DNA of 24,253 nt from a virus (IMGVR_UViG_3300007540_000101:1-24253), one strand, 5' to 3'; shown: positions 4,021 through 12,045, counted from the stretch's first letter. Translations and numbers: made by a program. The notes: a model not told the origin generated them from the letters alone.

Positions 4021-6291
4021 ATGCGAGAAAACATTATCCAGAGTATATCAGCAAGATTGCTCAGTACACAAGATGGTCGCAATAAAACAAACTGGTTATG
4101 GCAACATATTCAAGAGTCTGAAAAGACCATTGATGAATTTGCTGAAGAAATATACAGTTTAATTATTGGTAAGGTAGCTATTGCTGTTCTCAAAGGCGCA
4201 CCCTTTGTTGGAACTGCTATCTCGATTGGTCAAGCTATTCGCTTAGATTTTGGTATTGAATCTGTTGAAGAAGAAACAAAAATGTGTTTACACTGTGGCT
4301 CTAAAATACTCGAAGCTTTTTGCAATATCGATTATCCTAGTCGTGGTGTACAACTCTTTGATATCAACAAGGTAAACCCTCGTACTGCTTACAAGAATAA
4401 CGCGCTATACGTTCTGGAATGTAAGGATCACGAATTGCTCGATGAGATCATCAATGGTGAAGATATTGAACAGTCTCCTGAGTTCCCACTCTTAGAACCC
4501 GCGTCCGACTGGACGTCTGGATATAACCCCTCAATCAAAGCACAACTAATCAGAGGTGCCTCTAGTAGTACATTGAAGAAGTGTACTCCTAACTCTGCCC
4601 CTCGTGTTTATAAGGCGTTAAATAAGCTACAGAAAACCGAATTCGTTATCAACCCGGATGTCTTTAAAGTCTACAAAACACTAATGTCTCAACAAGACAA
4701 AAAAACAATAATGCGTAAAGAATACACTATATCCGATCTGTCTCCGTTTAAACACGAGAAAGAAGAGATACTTGGCTCTCGTGCCGGTATGTTTCTTGAA
4801 GCTAAATTTATTCTTGCTCTTGCGAGTAATATTGGTGAACGCCCGTTTTATCAAGCGTACAACACTGACTTCCGTGGTCGCATATATCCTCTTACCCCTT
4901 ATCTACACGAGCAATCGTCTGATAACGCGAAGGGTTTATTGACATACGGAAAAGGTGTCCCTCTTGGTGAACAAGGCATCTACTGGCTCGGCGTACACTT
5001 AGCTAACTCAATCGGCGAAGATAAACTTAAGCTAGATGAGAGAGCGCAGTATGTCGAAGATAGGATGGATGAGATCATAGCGTGGGCTGAAGATCCTCTA
5101 GTGAATACTGGATGGATGGAAGCTGATAAGCCGTGGTCTTCTCTTGCTTGTGCCTTCGAACTTAAGAAGATACAAGAGTTTGTACTCATAGGAGGTAACG
5201 ATGTTGCTGATTATGTGTGCCATGTACCTATCTTTATCGATGGTTCTAATAACGGTGTTCAGCATCTAACCGCTTTGTCGCTTGATGAAAAGATTGCTCC
5301 TCTCGTAAACCTTGTGCCTACTGAAGTCCCCGGTGACGTATACATGTATGTCGCTGATAAAACATGGGAAGCACTTGATGTCCTTTATGAAGAAATGGGG
5401 GATAACCCTGTTAAGAAAGAGTTGCCTCGTTTGTTAGAGGAAATTAAAGGTCACAAAATGAAGCGAGAAGTAGCTAAGAACAAAGCAGAAGCAGATGAAG
5501 CTTTTGCTGGGTTAGATGCTTGGCGTAAAGAAAATGCTGAGTTATTGTCTGACATTCATGTACCCTTCTGGCGTATATTTAAGGAGGACAAGAAGCTTCA
5601 GCGTAAAACCGTTAAGAGACCAGTAATGACTCTCGGTTACGGTGTAACAAAGCGTGGTGTCCAAGATCAAGTATTTGAAGACACTAAAGGGTTATCTGAA
5701 GAGCTTAAGTTTAAAGATAAGCCTAACTGGACTACTCCGTTTGCTGATCTACTACGAGACACAATGTTAGAAAAGCTTAAAGGCCCTGCAACAATGCTTG
5801 AACTGTTTAGAAACTTAGCAGAGAAAGCAAATATAGAAAATCGTTACTTAGCGTGGAATGTCCCCCTAACTAATTTCTCTGCAGTCCAAGAATATAATCG
5901 ACTGAAGAAGGTAGAGGTTCGTGTCCAATTCTGTAACAAAAAGAAGAAAGGTCTCCAATTAGTTATACAGCCTGAAGAATCAGGAAAGCTCAATAAGAGT
6001 AAACAACTAACTGGTGCCGCTCCAAATATCATTCACTCTTTCGATGCCGCACACTTAACATTGATTGTGAATGAATCACCCTTCATAGTAACTACTGTCC
6101 ACGATTCTTTCGGTTGCCATCCCGGTAACATGGAAGACTTGTTTAGAGTTACTCGTGAAGAGTTCGTAAGGTTCTATGAGTCTGACCCGTTAGCACAATT
6201 GTTAGCGCAGACTGATTGCCTTGAGTTATACCCTGAGAGAGGCTCTCTCACCTTAACTGACGTCATGGACAGTGACTTCGCATTCTGCTAA
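4021..6291 (+). CDS. Single-subunit DNA-dependent RNA polymerase (T7 family), 756 aa
   Basis: This is the phage RNA polymerase that would transcribe the middle and late genes. The order of motifs matches T7: a DFRGRIYPL block (about residues 284-292), motif A IDGSNNGVQH with Asp407, motif B KRPVMTLGYG with Lys532 and Tyr540, APNIIHS before motif C, and motif C VHDSF with Asp695. The protein ends in SDFAFC, close to the SDFAFA end of T7 polymerase, whose C-terminal foot helps catalysis. At 756 residues it is about 130 shorter than T7 (883), mostly in the N-terminal domain, which binds promoter AT-rich DNA and nascent RNA. The promoter it reads is unknown; the 38-bp repeat is a candidate. AAGGAAA is the ribosome binding site. 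Confidence 0.97.
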   Translation: MRENIIQSISARLLSTQDGRNKTNWLWQHIQESEKTIDEFAEEIYSLIIGKVAIAVLKGAPFVGTAISIGQAIRLDFGIESVEEETKMCLHCGSKILEAFCNIDYPSRGVQLFDINKVNPRTAYKNNALYVLECKDHELLDEIINGEDIEQSPEFPLLEPASDWTSGYNPSIKAQLIRGASSSTLKKCTPNSAPRVYKALNKLQKTEFVINPDVFKVYKTLMSQQDKKTIMRKEYTISDLSPFKHEKEEILGSRAGMFLEAKFILALASNIGERPFYQAYNTDFRGRIYPLTPYLHEQSSDNAKGLLTYGKGVPLGEQGIYWLGVHLANSIGEDKLKLDERAQYVEDRMDEIIAWAEDPLVNTGWMEADKPWSSLACAFELKKIQEFVLIGGNDVADYVCHVPIFIDGSNNGVQHLTALSLDEKIAPLVNLVPTEVPGDVYMYVADKTWEALDVLYEEMGDNPVKKELPRLLEEIKGHKMKREVAKNKAEADEAFAGLDAWRKENAELLSDIHVPFWRIFKEDKKLQRKTVKRPVMTLGYGVTKRGVQDQVFEDTKGLSEELKFKDKPNWTTPFADLLRDTMLEKLKGPATMLELFRNLAEKANIENRYLAWNVPLTNFSAVQEYNRLKKVEVRVQFCNKKKKGLQLVIQPEESGKLNKSKQLTGAAPNIIHSFDAAHLTLIVNESPFIVTTVHDSFGCHPGNMEDLFRVTREEFVRFYESDPLAQLLAQTDCLELYPERGSLTLTDVMDSDFAFC

Positions 6292-6300
6292 TCATTAGCA
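6286..6300. repeat. Perfect dyad TGCTAAT-C-ATTAGCA over the RNA polymerase stop codon
   Basis: Two seven-base arms are perfect inverted repeats around a single C, covering the TAA stop of the polymerase gene. The centre is too tight for an RNA hairpin with all pairs, so a DNA-binding dimer site is one reading. Chance is also possible at this length in AT-rich DNA. Confidence 0.35.
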
Positions 6301-6329
6301 TAAAACACTTAACTAAATCTTAATTTTAA

Positions 6330-6350
6330 TTAATCCAAAAGGAAATAAAC
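6330..6350 (+). promoter_or_regulatory. Leader TTAATCCAAAAGGAAATAAA before the SSB gene
   Basis: This AT-rich leader shares TTAATCCAAA-n-GGAAA with the leader of the MoxR ATPase gene (22019-22038) and with 701-716. The AGGAAA part is the ribosome binding site of SSB, which is needed in large amounts. No promoter copy like 286-323 lies in this gap. Confidence 0.35.
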
Positions 6351-6351
6351 T

Positions 6352-6849
6352 ATGTCAAATTCAATCGTAATCCGTTCTGCTGAGTTGTTCTGGGCCAAGC
6401 TAGATGCACCTGTTAACCCGTTCAACGCGCCACAACCTCACTGGGAACTACAAATCCGTACTCGTGAAAAAGCGGAAGCAAAACAGTGGAAAGACCATGG
6501 TATGACTGTAACGATGAAAGAAGATGATAACGGCTCTTTTTACCAAGTAAACCTAAAGCGTAAAGCGTTTACCCGTAACGGTGATCCGCGTGATCCAGTA
6601 AAAGTTGTTGATGGCCAGTTGATGCCTATCGATGCTGAGATTCTTGGTAACGGTTCGGTCGGTAACGTTCAAATTGATACTTACAAGTATACAATGAACG
6701 GCAAGGACGGTATTGGCTTCTCTCTAAAAGCTGTACAGGTAACCAAGCTGGTTGAATACAAGAACGGTAACGGTCTTAGCTTTGAAATCGAAGGCGAGAC
6801 AGAAGTCGTAGTACCTACTGACACTAACACTGATGATTCAGACTGGTAA
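6352..6849 (+). CDS. Single-stranded DNA-binding protein, gp2.5-like, 165 aa
   Basis: This protein most likely coats single-stranded DNA at the replication fork and contacts polymerase and helicase, like T7 gp2.5. Evidence: a block that starts with ELFWAKLDAPVNPF (about residues 11-24), a beta-rich OB-fold-like body with QVNLKRKAFTRNGDP and VDGQLMPIDAEILGNGSVGNV, and an acidic tail ending TDDSDW. A terminal aromatic residue after an acidic tail is the signature of gp2.5-type SSBs, in which the tail binds partner proteins. The length (165) is shorter than T7 gp2.5 (232). It directly follows the RNA polymerase gene and has its own leader with AAAGGAAA. Confidence 0.85.
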   Translation: MSNSIVIRSAELFWAKLDAPVNPFNAPQPHWELQIRTREKAEAKQWKDHGMTVTMKEDDNGSFYQVNLKRKAFTRNGDPRDPVKVVDGQLMPIDAEILGNGSVGNVQIDTYKYTMNGKDGIGFSLKAVQVTKLVEYKNGNGLSFEIEGETEVVVPTDTNTDDSDW

Positions 6850-6854
6850 GAATT

Positions 6855-7058
6855 ATGGTTATTCGCTGGTTAGCTACGACAGTAATCTTAAGCGGGGCAA
6901 TAATGGCGGCACTGGGGTATGTTCCTCAGTGCTTCCTTTTATTATCGCTTGGGAACATATTGTGGTCATTCGGAGCCTACAAAGACAGAGATTACCCTTT
7001 GCTAGTTCTTAACCTTTCGATGACCGTTTTAAATATAATAGCATACGTAAATAATTAG
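6855..7058 (+). CDS. Small membrane protein, two to three spans, 67 aa
   Basis: The 67 residues form two hydrophobic segments (about 6-38, which could be two spans split at the Pro near residue 24, and about 48-65) separated by a polar turn AYKDRDYPLL. The pattern P...GNILWSFGAYKDRDYPLLVLN recalls half-SWEET or PQ-loop-like short membrane proteins, in which a conserved Pro and Asn line the bundle. This is only a visual resemblance. The ribosome binding site is weak (GTAAG overlapping the stop of SSB), so translation probably depends on coupling to the SSB gene five bases upstream. Confidence 0.6.
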   Translation: MVIRWLATTVILSGAIMAALGYVPQCFLLLSLGNILWSFGAYKDRDYPLLVLNLSMTVLNIIAYVNN

Positions 7059-7067
7059 GAGATATTT

Positions 7068-7517
7068 ATGAAAATTGCACTTAAAGACTACGTGTATGTA
7101 GCAGGCCCAATGGAAGATTGTACCAAAGACTTTATGAAAGGCTGGCGCGATATGGTTACTGAAGAACTAAATGCCGAAGGTATTGACGTTCTTGACCCTA
7201 CTCGCCGTGTATCCTTCCATGACCAACTCGGTGGTAACCTTGAAGATGAAGTACGTAACATGAATACTTGTAAGCGTATTTTCAAACAAGACCTACAAGA
7301 CATTGCTGAGAGCCGTATTGTTTTTGCTGATGTTCGAAGAGACTCTGGTAGAGGTACCGGTACTTCTTGTGAGCTTATGTTTGCACACATGAAGAATAAA
7401 ATCATAATTATTGTTGCTAATAAAGAGGACTTTATTCATCCCTTCTATGAAGCAATGTACACTGAAAAGCACTATGATTTTGAGAGTGCTGTTGAAGCTG
7501 TAAAGAGTTACTACTAA
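7068..7517 (+). CDS. Nucleoside 2-deoxyribosyltransferase-like protein, 149 aa
   Basis: Members of this superfamily cleave or exchange the N-glycosidic bond of deoxynucleosides or nucleotides. The sequence shows the two signature sites: YVAGPM (residues 10-15) near the N-terminus, and a later D-S-G-R-G-T-G-T-S-C-E block (residues 92-102) whose Glu102 fits the catalytic Glu. A core strand KIIIIVANK (about 111-119) follows. The length of 149 is usual for the family. Located between SSB and a nuclease-like gene in a replication cluster, it could salvage or sanitise nucleotides for phage DNA synthesis; the exact substrate cannot be told. It may equally belong to the DUF4406-type proteins that share the fold. 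Confidence 0.75.
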   Translation: MKIALKDYVYVAGPMEDCTKDFMKGWRDMVTEELNAEGIDVLDPTRRVSFHDQLGGNLEDEVRNMNTCKRIFKQDLQDIAESRIVFADVRRDSGRGTGTSCELMFAHMKNKIIIIVANKEDFIHPFYEAMYTEKHYDFESAVEAVKSYY

Positions 7518-7951
7518 TGAATATATTTTATCTTAGCGATTGTCCAAAAGAAAGCGCAGTACAACAACATAACAAGCATGTTGTCAAAATGATACTTGAG
7601 TCTGCCCAAATGCTATGTACTGCTCATCATGAGTTCGGTCTTGAAGATGAAAGACTTTATAAGCGTACTCATACAAATCACCCATCATGTGTATGGGTTC
7701 GTCAGTCTGTCCCTCATTACGTGTGGTTGTATACTCACATGCTTGAACTCGGTGAAGAATATACTCGCCGTTATGGACGGACTCATTTAACTATTACAAA
7801 AATGAAAGATCTGTTAGTGACACCTCCAGTAGAGATGCCTAACGCTGGGTTTGTACCGCCCCCTCAGTGTATGCCAGATGAATATAAAGCGGAGGACACT
7901 GTAGAAGCGTATCAAAATTACTATACTTTTAAAAGAGAACTATTAGGATAA
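7517..7951 (+). CDS. Conserved phage protein of pyrimidine-dimer glycosylase-like type, 144 aa
   Basis: The start MNIFYLSDCPKESAVQQHNKHVVKMILESAQML and the later blocks THTNHPSCVWVRQS and YTRRYGRTH match a family of phage proteins that I know by look (N-term MNIF.L, then D/NKHVVKMI, NHP..VW.R, YG..H). Automated annotations often call it pyrimidine dimer DNA glycosylase-like, but the fold assignment is indirect. Conserved His, Arg and Trp suggest a DNA- or nucleotide-binding enzyme. The start overlaps the stop of the deoxyribosyltransferase-like gene (TAATG), linking the two. I am sure that the gene is real and less sure of its activity. Confidence 0.65.
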   Translation: MNIFYLSDCPKESAVQQHNKHVVKMILESAQMLCTAHHEFGLEDERLYKRTHTNHPSCVWVRQSVPHYVWLYTHMLELGEEYTRRYGRTHLTITKMKDLLVTPPVEMPNAGFVPPPQCMPDEYKAEDTVEAYQNYYTFKRELLG

Positions 7952-7957
7952 TATATT

Positions 7958-8326
7958 ATGAAGAATCTAGTCTTGAGAAATAGCTTTGTAAAACATATTA
8001 AGTATAACCCTTTTAAACGACCAGAGAATCGTTATGTTGAAGGAGATAAAAATATAGCAAAAGGATGGGTAAAAGGGAGTAGTGTTAGAGTACACTTTCG
8101 TAATTCACAAGGAGATAAAAGCCACGTTGTAGGAAAAGTTCTGCGTATAGGAAGGCTGTGGTTGCTTTCAGGATATGCGTTCGGTTATAAAGACTTTAAG
8201 TCAGGCCGTCCGTGTGTTGCTATTATGTGGAGGGGAAAAAAATACATACATCTGCGTGTACCAGCCACAAACTGGGAATATTTAGCTATCCGTATCGGAT
8301 ACAAACCTGTTGAGGAGAAAAAATAA
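7958..8326 (+). CDS. Hypothetical basic protein, 122 aa
   Basis: This 122-residue protein is strongly basic (many Lys and Arg throughout) and seems beta-rich in the middle, with VRVHFRNSQGDKSHVVGKVLRIG followed by WLLSGYAFG. A charged protein of this type could bind nucleic acid or ribonucleoprotein. No known motif is visible. It follows an AGGATAAT ribosome binding site and its stop overlaps the next start codon (TAATG). Confidence 0.6.
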   Translation: MKNLVLRNSFVKHIKYNPFKRPENRYVEGDKNIAKGWVKGSSVRVHFRNSQGDKSHVVGKVLRIGRLWLLSGYAFGYKDFKSGRPCVAIMWRGKKYIHLRVPATNWEYLAIRIGYKPVEEKK

Positions 8327-8616
8327 TGCCATATATTGCACAAGAAGATCGGCAAGAGTTTATGGACTTTGTTGAAGCGGTTGTTGAAATACAACCAAAA
8401 ACCGCTGGAGAAATCCAGTTTATGATAGCTGTTATTATTGCTGAATTTATGAAAAACAGTGACTACCGTTATCAAAATATGAATGATGTTATGGGTGCCT
8501 TGAATGGTGCCAACCTTGAGTTTTATCGTCGTTATGTAGCTCCCTACGAAGATGAATGCATTGCCAAAAACGGTGATGTATTTTTTAACAGAAACCAAGA
8601 TGACCGAGGATATTAA
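8326..8616 (+). CDS. DUF6899-like small conserved protein, 96 aa
   Basis: I recognise the end of this protein, NDVMGALNGANLEFYRRYVAPYEDECIAKNGDVF, as the hallmark of a widespread small protein family (N-E-V-x-G-x-L-x(3)-K-L-E-F-Y-R-R-x-V-A-P-Y-E-D) found in phages and bacteria and listed, to my memory, as DUF6899. The N-terminus MPYIAQEDR also fits. No function is known. It is alpha-helical and slightly acidic. Its start overlaps the preceding stop (TAATG), and its end lies one base before the next start codon. Confidence 0.7.
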   Translation: MPYIAQEDRQEFMDFVEAVVEIQPKTAGEIQFMIAVIIAEFMKNSDYRYQNMNDVMGALNGANLEFYRRYVAPYEDECIAKNGDVFFNRNQDDRGY

Positions 8617-8617
8617 T

Positions 8618-9196
8618 ATGAATGTATCACAACCAATGTTAGACAAAGCAAGCCCTACAGAAGCACTTAACTACCTGCGTGATAGTAATTATCAATTTAA
8701 AGAGTCAGGTATGATGTATGCTTGCGCTAAAATAGCAGGAGTGGAGATTCTTTCTTTCTATGAGGTATACGGAAATCCTCCGCATCACCGTTATGATCTT
8801 GTTGATCTCGAGGGTATGCAAATGGACGGGCAGATGCTTCGTGTAAGTTTAGATAAAAAACCAAAGTTAGTAGATGTTAGTAAAGGGAAGCTGTCTAAAG
8901 CCGCTGAACCTCTACGTGGCGCTACTAAATATGAACTAGATGACATTTCTAAAGCGGTATCCGGTTCTCACTACAACGATGTAGTTCCCGGCTATCAGTA
9001 CATGGAGATGATGCAATACATGCTTGACAGCAAAGAGGGCGTTGAGTCTCACTTGCTCGGGCAGGTATACAAGTATCTAATGCGTGCTGGTAAGAAAGAT
9101 GATGTTGAACAAGAATATCGTAAAGCTAGATGGTATTTGAACTGCCTTGTTAAGTACAAGAAAACCGGTGAAATTGACCCAAACAACAACGACTAA
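8618..9196 (+). CDS. DUF3310-domain protein, 192 aa
   Basis: The C-terminal third (about residues 115-182) has the pattern of DUF3310: SGSHY, then GQVYKYLMRAGKKDDVEQEYRKARWYL, with the K-Y-L-x-R-A-G-x-K-D block. Proteins with this domain are common in phages and have been described as nucleotide kinase-like, without proof of activity. The first 110 residues have no match that I recognise. I chose the ATG at 8618 because GAGG lies eight bases upstream; reading from 8552 would overlap the preceding gene by 65 bases with no ribosome binding site. It sits among nucleotide-metabolism genes. Confidence 0.75.
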   Translation: MNVSQPMLDKASPTEALNYLRDSNYQFKESGMMYACAKIAGVEILSFYEVYGNPPHHRYDLVDLEGMQMDGQMLRVSLDKKPKLVDVSKGKLSKAAEPLRGATKYELDDISKAVSGSHYNDVVPGYQYMEMMQYMLDSKEGVESHLLGQVYKYLMRAGKKDDVEQEYRKARWYLNCLVKYKKTGEIDPNNND

Positions 9197-9210
9197 GAAA
9201 GGAAGAGAAG

Positions 9211-9819
9211 ATGATTACTTTACAAAAACGAGCTGGTTTTGCTTTACTAAAGTCCCTTTCATCACTCCTCAAAACGGAGGCATATCTTGCTGGAGGTATG
9301 CTCCGTGATCACTATTTTCAGCGTGCAGGAAACGACTTCGACGCCTACATAAAGAAAAACCACACTTTCGACTATGATGCATTTATGATACCCCTCCTTA
9401 ATGGAACACACGGGTACTCAGACTTTGTACGTATGTCAAAGGAAGATGTGTATAATCGGTATGCAGACACTGGGAGAATATATGCTATTTATGAAGGTTA
9501 CTTTAAAGCGCATAATATTAAAACCCAAACGCAAGTCATTGTGTTAGACGTTAAACCCCGCGACTACATTGAAAATTACTTTTGTTGTTCTCTTAGTAAA
9601 GTATGGCAAACCCAAGAGTATCAGCCTGTATACACGACAGAGTTTATAGAAAGTGTCGAACAAAAAGTAGTAACGTTTAATTTTAGTAAATTAGGTAAAA
9701 TCAATTATGACTACATTAACAAGATATTAGGAAGATTTCCTGATTTTGAAGTTGATGAAGAAACTAAAAAGTACTATATTGAAAAATTCACAAGAGAAGC
9801 CTATTGGCAAAATGAGTAG
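9211..9819 (+). CDS. Minimal nucleotidyltransferase of the poly(A)/CCA polymerase type, 202 aa
   Basis: The N-terminal segment has the nucleotidyltransferase signature of the CCA/poly(A) polymerase superfamily: AGGMLRD (residues 27-33) followed by NDFDAYI (41-47), where Asp42 and Asp44 would bind the metal. Beyond this, the protein is only about 200 residues and lacks a recognisable RNA-binding C-terminal domain, so it resembles the small stand-alone head domains found in some phages. The substrate could be tRNA, another RNA or a protein (AMP transfer). The strong ribosome binding site AAAGGAAGAG supports the start. No tRNA gene is seen in the window. Confidence 0.7.
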   Translation: MITLQKRAGFALLKSLSSLLKTEAYLAGGMLRDHYFQRAGNDFDAYIKKNHTFDYDAFMIPLLNGTHGYSDFVRMSKEDVYNRYADTGRIYAIYEGYFKAHNIKTQTQVIVLDVKPRDYIENYFCCSLSKVWQTQEYQPVYTTEFIESVEQKVVTFNFSKLGKINYDYINKILGRFPDFEVDEETKKYYIEKFTREAYWQNE

Positions 9820-9862
9820 GGAATGACCTGCGAAAGCAAAGTTGACCCTGAAGGAGAAAATA

Positions 9863-10168
9863 ATGGATACAAAAACTAAATATAAGCTGTTAACTCAACA
9901 GTTAGTTGTTTCTGGACTCAGAACATTGTTAGAGAGCCAGATAAGAATAAAAGAAGCGACTTACCCCTCTTTTAACGGGACAGTAGCTCCTTTTAAGCTG
10001 CTTGAGATAACTATAATTCCTGAAAACCCTCGTATTCTTTTAGATGTTGAATACCTTAGCTTTGTTACTGCTATGGATTTAATGCCTATTGGTTCGTCCG
10101 GTAAAGTGTTTGAAGGTAAATTAAAAAATGAAATAGTTATTTTGGCTATTTGTAACGAGGTGCTATAA
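9863..10168 (+). CDS. Hypothetical protein, 101 aa
   Basis: This is a 101-residue protein of unknown function. I start at the ATG at 9863 (AAGGAG seven bases upstream); a longer reading from TTG at 9842 adds seven residues that overlap the ribosome binding site. It appears to be mixed alpha/beta with strands such as LLEITIIPE and ILLDVEYLSFVTA. It ends in a TAATG junction with the DNA polymerase gene, whose ribosome binding site (GAGG) lies in its last codons, so it is coupled to polymerase synthesis. Confidence 0.6.
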   Translation: MDTKTKYKLLTQQLVVSGLRTLLESQIRIKEATYPSFNGTVAPFKLLEITIIPENPRILLDVEYLSFVTAMDLMPIGSSGKVFEGKLKNEIVILAICNEVL

Positions 10169-12045
10169 TGAAGCTAATATATGATATTGAAGCAAATGGC
10201 TTGTTACGGGGCCAAAAGAACAAGCCCCCTGCTGATACAGTATGGATGGTAGTAGCAAAAGATATTGAAACACAAATGGAGTATGTTTTTTGTGATCATA
10301 CTGAGCTAAAAACTGACAAAGAAAATAACCTCATTGTTAGGCCTTTGTTAGATTTTAAAGTTATATTTGATAAGGCAAGTGAGTTAATTGCTCATAACCA
10401 AATCCAATATGACCTTGCTGTACTAAAGAAGCTAATGAACTGGACTCCGAAGCGGACTACAACTATTCGTGATACTATGCTTATGTCTCAAATACTAGAC
10501 TACAACCGCTTTAATGGGAGGCATGGTCTAGCCTTGTGGGGTGAGTACTTAGGAGTTAAAAAGCCTGAGCATGAAGACTGGATGAACTTTTCAGAAGACA
10601 TGGTTCACCGTTGTAGAGAAGACGTAAAGATTAACGAAAAGGTGTATCGTTTACTTGCTCGTCAACTTACTGAGTTTCTTAAGACAACTAAGAATCCGGA
10701 GTATATGAAAAAGAGCCTTCGAGTTGAACACCGCTTATCTGAGTTTCAATCTCTTTGTACTGAGAACGGTTGGAAGTTTGACATGAAAAAGGCCTTGCGT
10801 TTAGAAAAAGAAATGGAAGAGGAATTAGAAGCGATCCGTCAAAAGGTCGAACCTAAGATGAGCAAGCGTATTCATGTTATGGATAAAGAGCCTAAAGAAC
10901 CTGAATATAGAAAAGACGGCGCGTATATGGCTCGCACTGTGTATCACTTCGATATAGACCAAGAGGTAGGTAAGACTGATAGACCCCTCGATGGCCCTTA
11001 TCAGCGCATTAAAATTTTAGATCCTGATTTAGGTTCTATGGAATACGTTAAGGAATACTTGTATAGCATTGGCTGGGAGCCACTTGATTGGAACTGGGAA
11101 AAGAAGGGCAGAGAGTTTAAGAAGAAATCACCTAAGTTATGTGAAGAGTCACTAAAGGCTCTTGGTGAAGACGGTGAGCTGCTTAACCGTTTTTATACTA
11201 CTCGTTCTCGATTAGGCATCATACAAGGCTGGATTTCTAACACGGATGAAGATGGGCATCTTCGTGGTGAAATGTTTACTATTTCTACCCCGACAGGTCG
11301 TGCTAGACACAAGATCGTTGTTAATGTGCCCTCGCCCAATGCGGCATGGGGTGCAGAAATGCGCTCTTTGTTTGGTTGTGAAAAAGGTTATAAAGTAATC
11401 GGCGCTGACAGTGCTGGTAACCAATTTAGGGCATTATGCCATTATATTAAGGACGAGGAGTTTACTAATGAAGTTATTAATGGAGATGTACATCAGAAAA
11501 ATGCAGACATCTTGGGTTGCTCACGATCAACTGCTAAACCTTGGATTTATGCTTTTTTGTTTGGTGCAGGTCTTGAAAAGTTAGGTTTGATATTAACAGG
11601 TAAGCGTGATAGTAAAGCAGGTAAGGAGTCCCGTGCTAAATTTGCGGCGGCTATTCCCGGCTTTAAGCGTCTTACAGATAGACTAATGGAGATTGTTAAA
11701 ATGTCTGAAGCAAGAGATCGTAGAGCGTCTATACCTGCCCTTGATGGTAGGCGCATTTATTTGGACTCTGGACATAAAGCGCTTAACTATTTACTACAAT
11801 CTGCTGAAGGTATTACTTGTAAAGCAGCTGTTGCATACACTATGGATAAGTTTGAAGAGGAAGGCATTGATGCTAAACCTTTAATCTTTTACCATGATGA
11901 GATGCAGATAGCAGTACGGGAAGATCAAACAGCACGAGCCGCTGAGATTATGGCTGAGTCGTTTAGAGAAGCACCAAAGTGGTTCGGTGTTACTTGCATG
12001 GACGGTGAAGCAATGATCGGCGATAACTGGTATGATACTCACTAA
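10168..12045 (+). CDS. Family A DNA polymerase with 3'-5' exonuclease (T7 gp5-like), 625 aa
   Basis: This is the replicative polymerase. The exonuclease site is intact: DIEANGL (Asp6, Glu8), AHNQIQYD, and the REDVKIN block. Polymerase motif A is ADSAGNQFR with Asp414, motif B is R453-x3-K457-x3-Y461-x3-F465 (SRSTAKPWIYAFLFGAG), and motif C is HDEMQ with Asp577. The spacing equals T7 (475, 518, 522, 526, 530, 654). Two key residues differ from T7 and E. coli Pol I: Gln419 replaces the Glu of DxSxxE (T7 Glu480) and Phe465 replaces Tyr530. Tyr461, as in T7 Tyr526, should permit ddNTP use. It is about 80 residues shorter than T7 gp5, partly in the thioredoxin-binding region, so its processivity factor may differ. 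Confidence 0.97.
   Translation: MKLIYDIEANGLLRGQKNKPPADTVWMVVAKDIETQMEYVFCDHTELKTDKENNLIVRPLLDFKVIFDKASELIAHNQIQYDLAVLKKLMNWTPKRTTTIRDTMLMSQILDYNRFNGRHGLALWGEYLGVKKPEHEDWMNFSEDMVHRCREDVKINEKVYRLLARQLTEFLKTTKNPEYMKKSLRVEHRLSEFQSLCTENGWKFDMKKALRLEKEMEEELEAIRQKVEPKMSKRIHVMDKEPKEPEYRKDGAYMARTVYHFDIDQEVGKTDRPLDGPYQRIKILDPDLGSMEYVKEYLYSIGWEPLDWNWEKKGREFKKKSPKLCEESLKALGEDGELLNRFYTTRSRLGIIQGWISNTDEDGHLRGEMFTISTPTGRARHKIVVNVPSPNAAWGAEMRSLFGCEKGYKVIGADSAGNQFRALCHYIKDEEFTNEVINGDVHQKNADILGCSRSTAKPWIYAFLFGAGLEKLGLILTGKRDSKAGKESRAKFAAAIPGFKRLTDRLMEIVKMSEARDRRASIPALDGRRIYLDSGHKALNYLLQSAEGITCKAAVAYTMDKFEEEGIDAKPLIFYHDEMQIAVREDQTARAAEIMAESFREAPKWFGVTCMDGEAMIGDNWYDTH

Noticed and set aside
4276-4320. Zinc site in the RNA polymerase N-terminus (MCLHCGSK)
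   Set aside because: Only one Cys pair is close by and no matching second pair is evident, so a zinc finger is not supported.
7596-7790. Alternative + strand ORF inside the glycosylase-like gene
   Set aside because: It is in another frame of a conserved gene and has no ribosome binding site.
8185-8646. A 153-residue reverse-strand ORF
   Set aside because: It covers two + strand genes joined by a TAATG overlap, one of which has a recognised family signature. It is a mirror of AT-rich coding sequence.
9817-9862. Regulatory element between the nucleotidyltransferase and 101-aa genes
   Set aside because: The 45-base gap shows only a ribosome binding site and no convincing repeat or hairpin.
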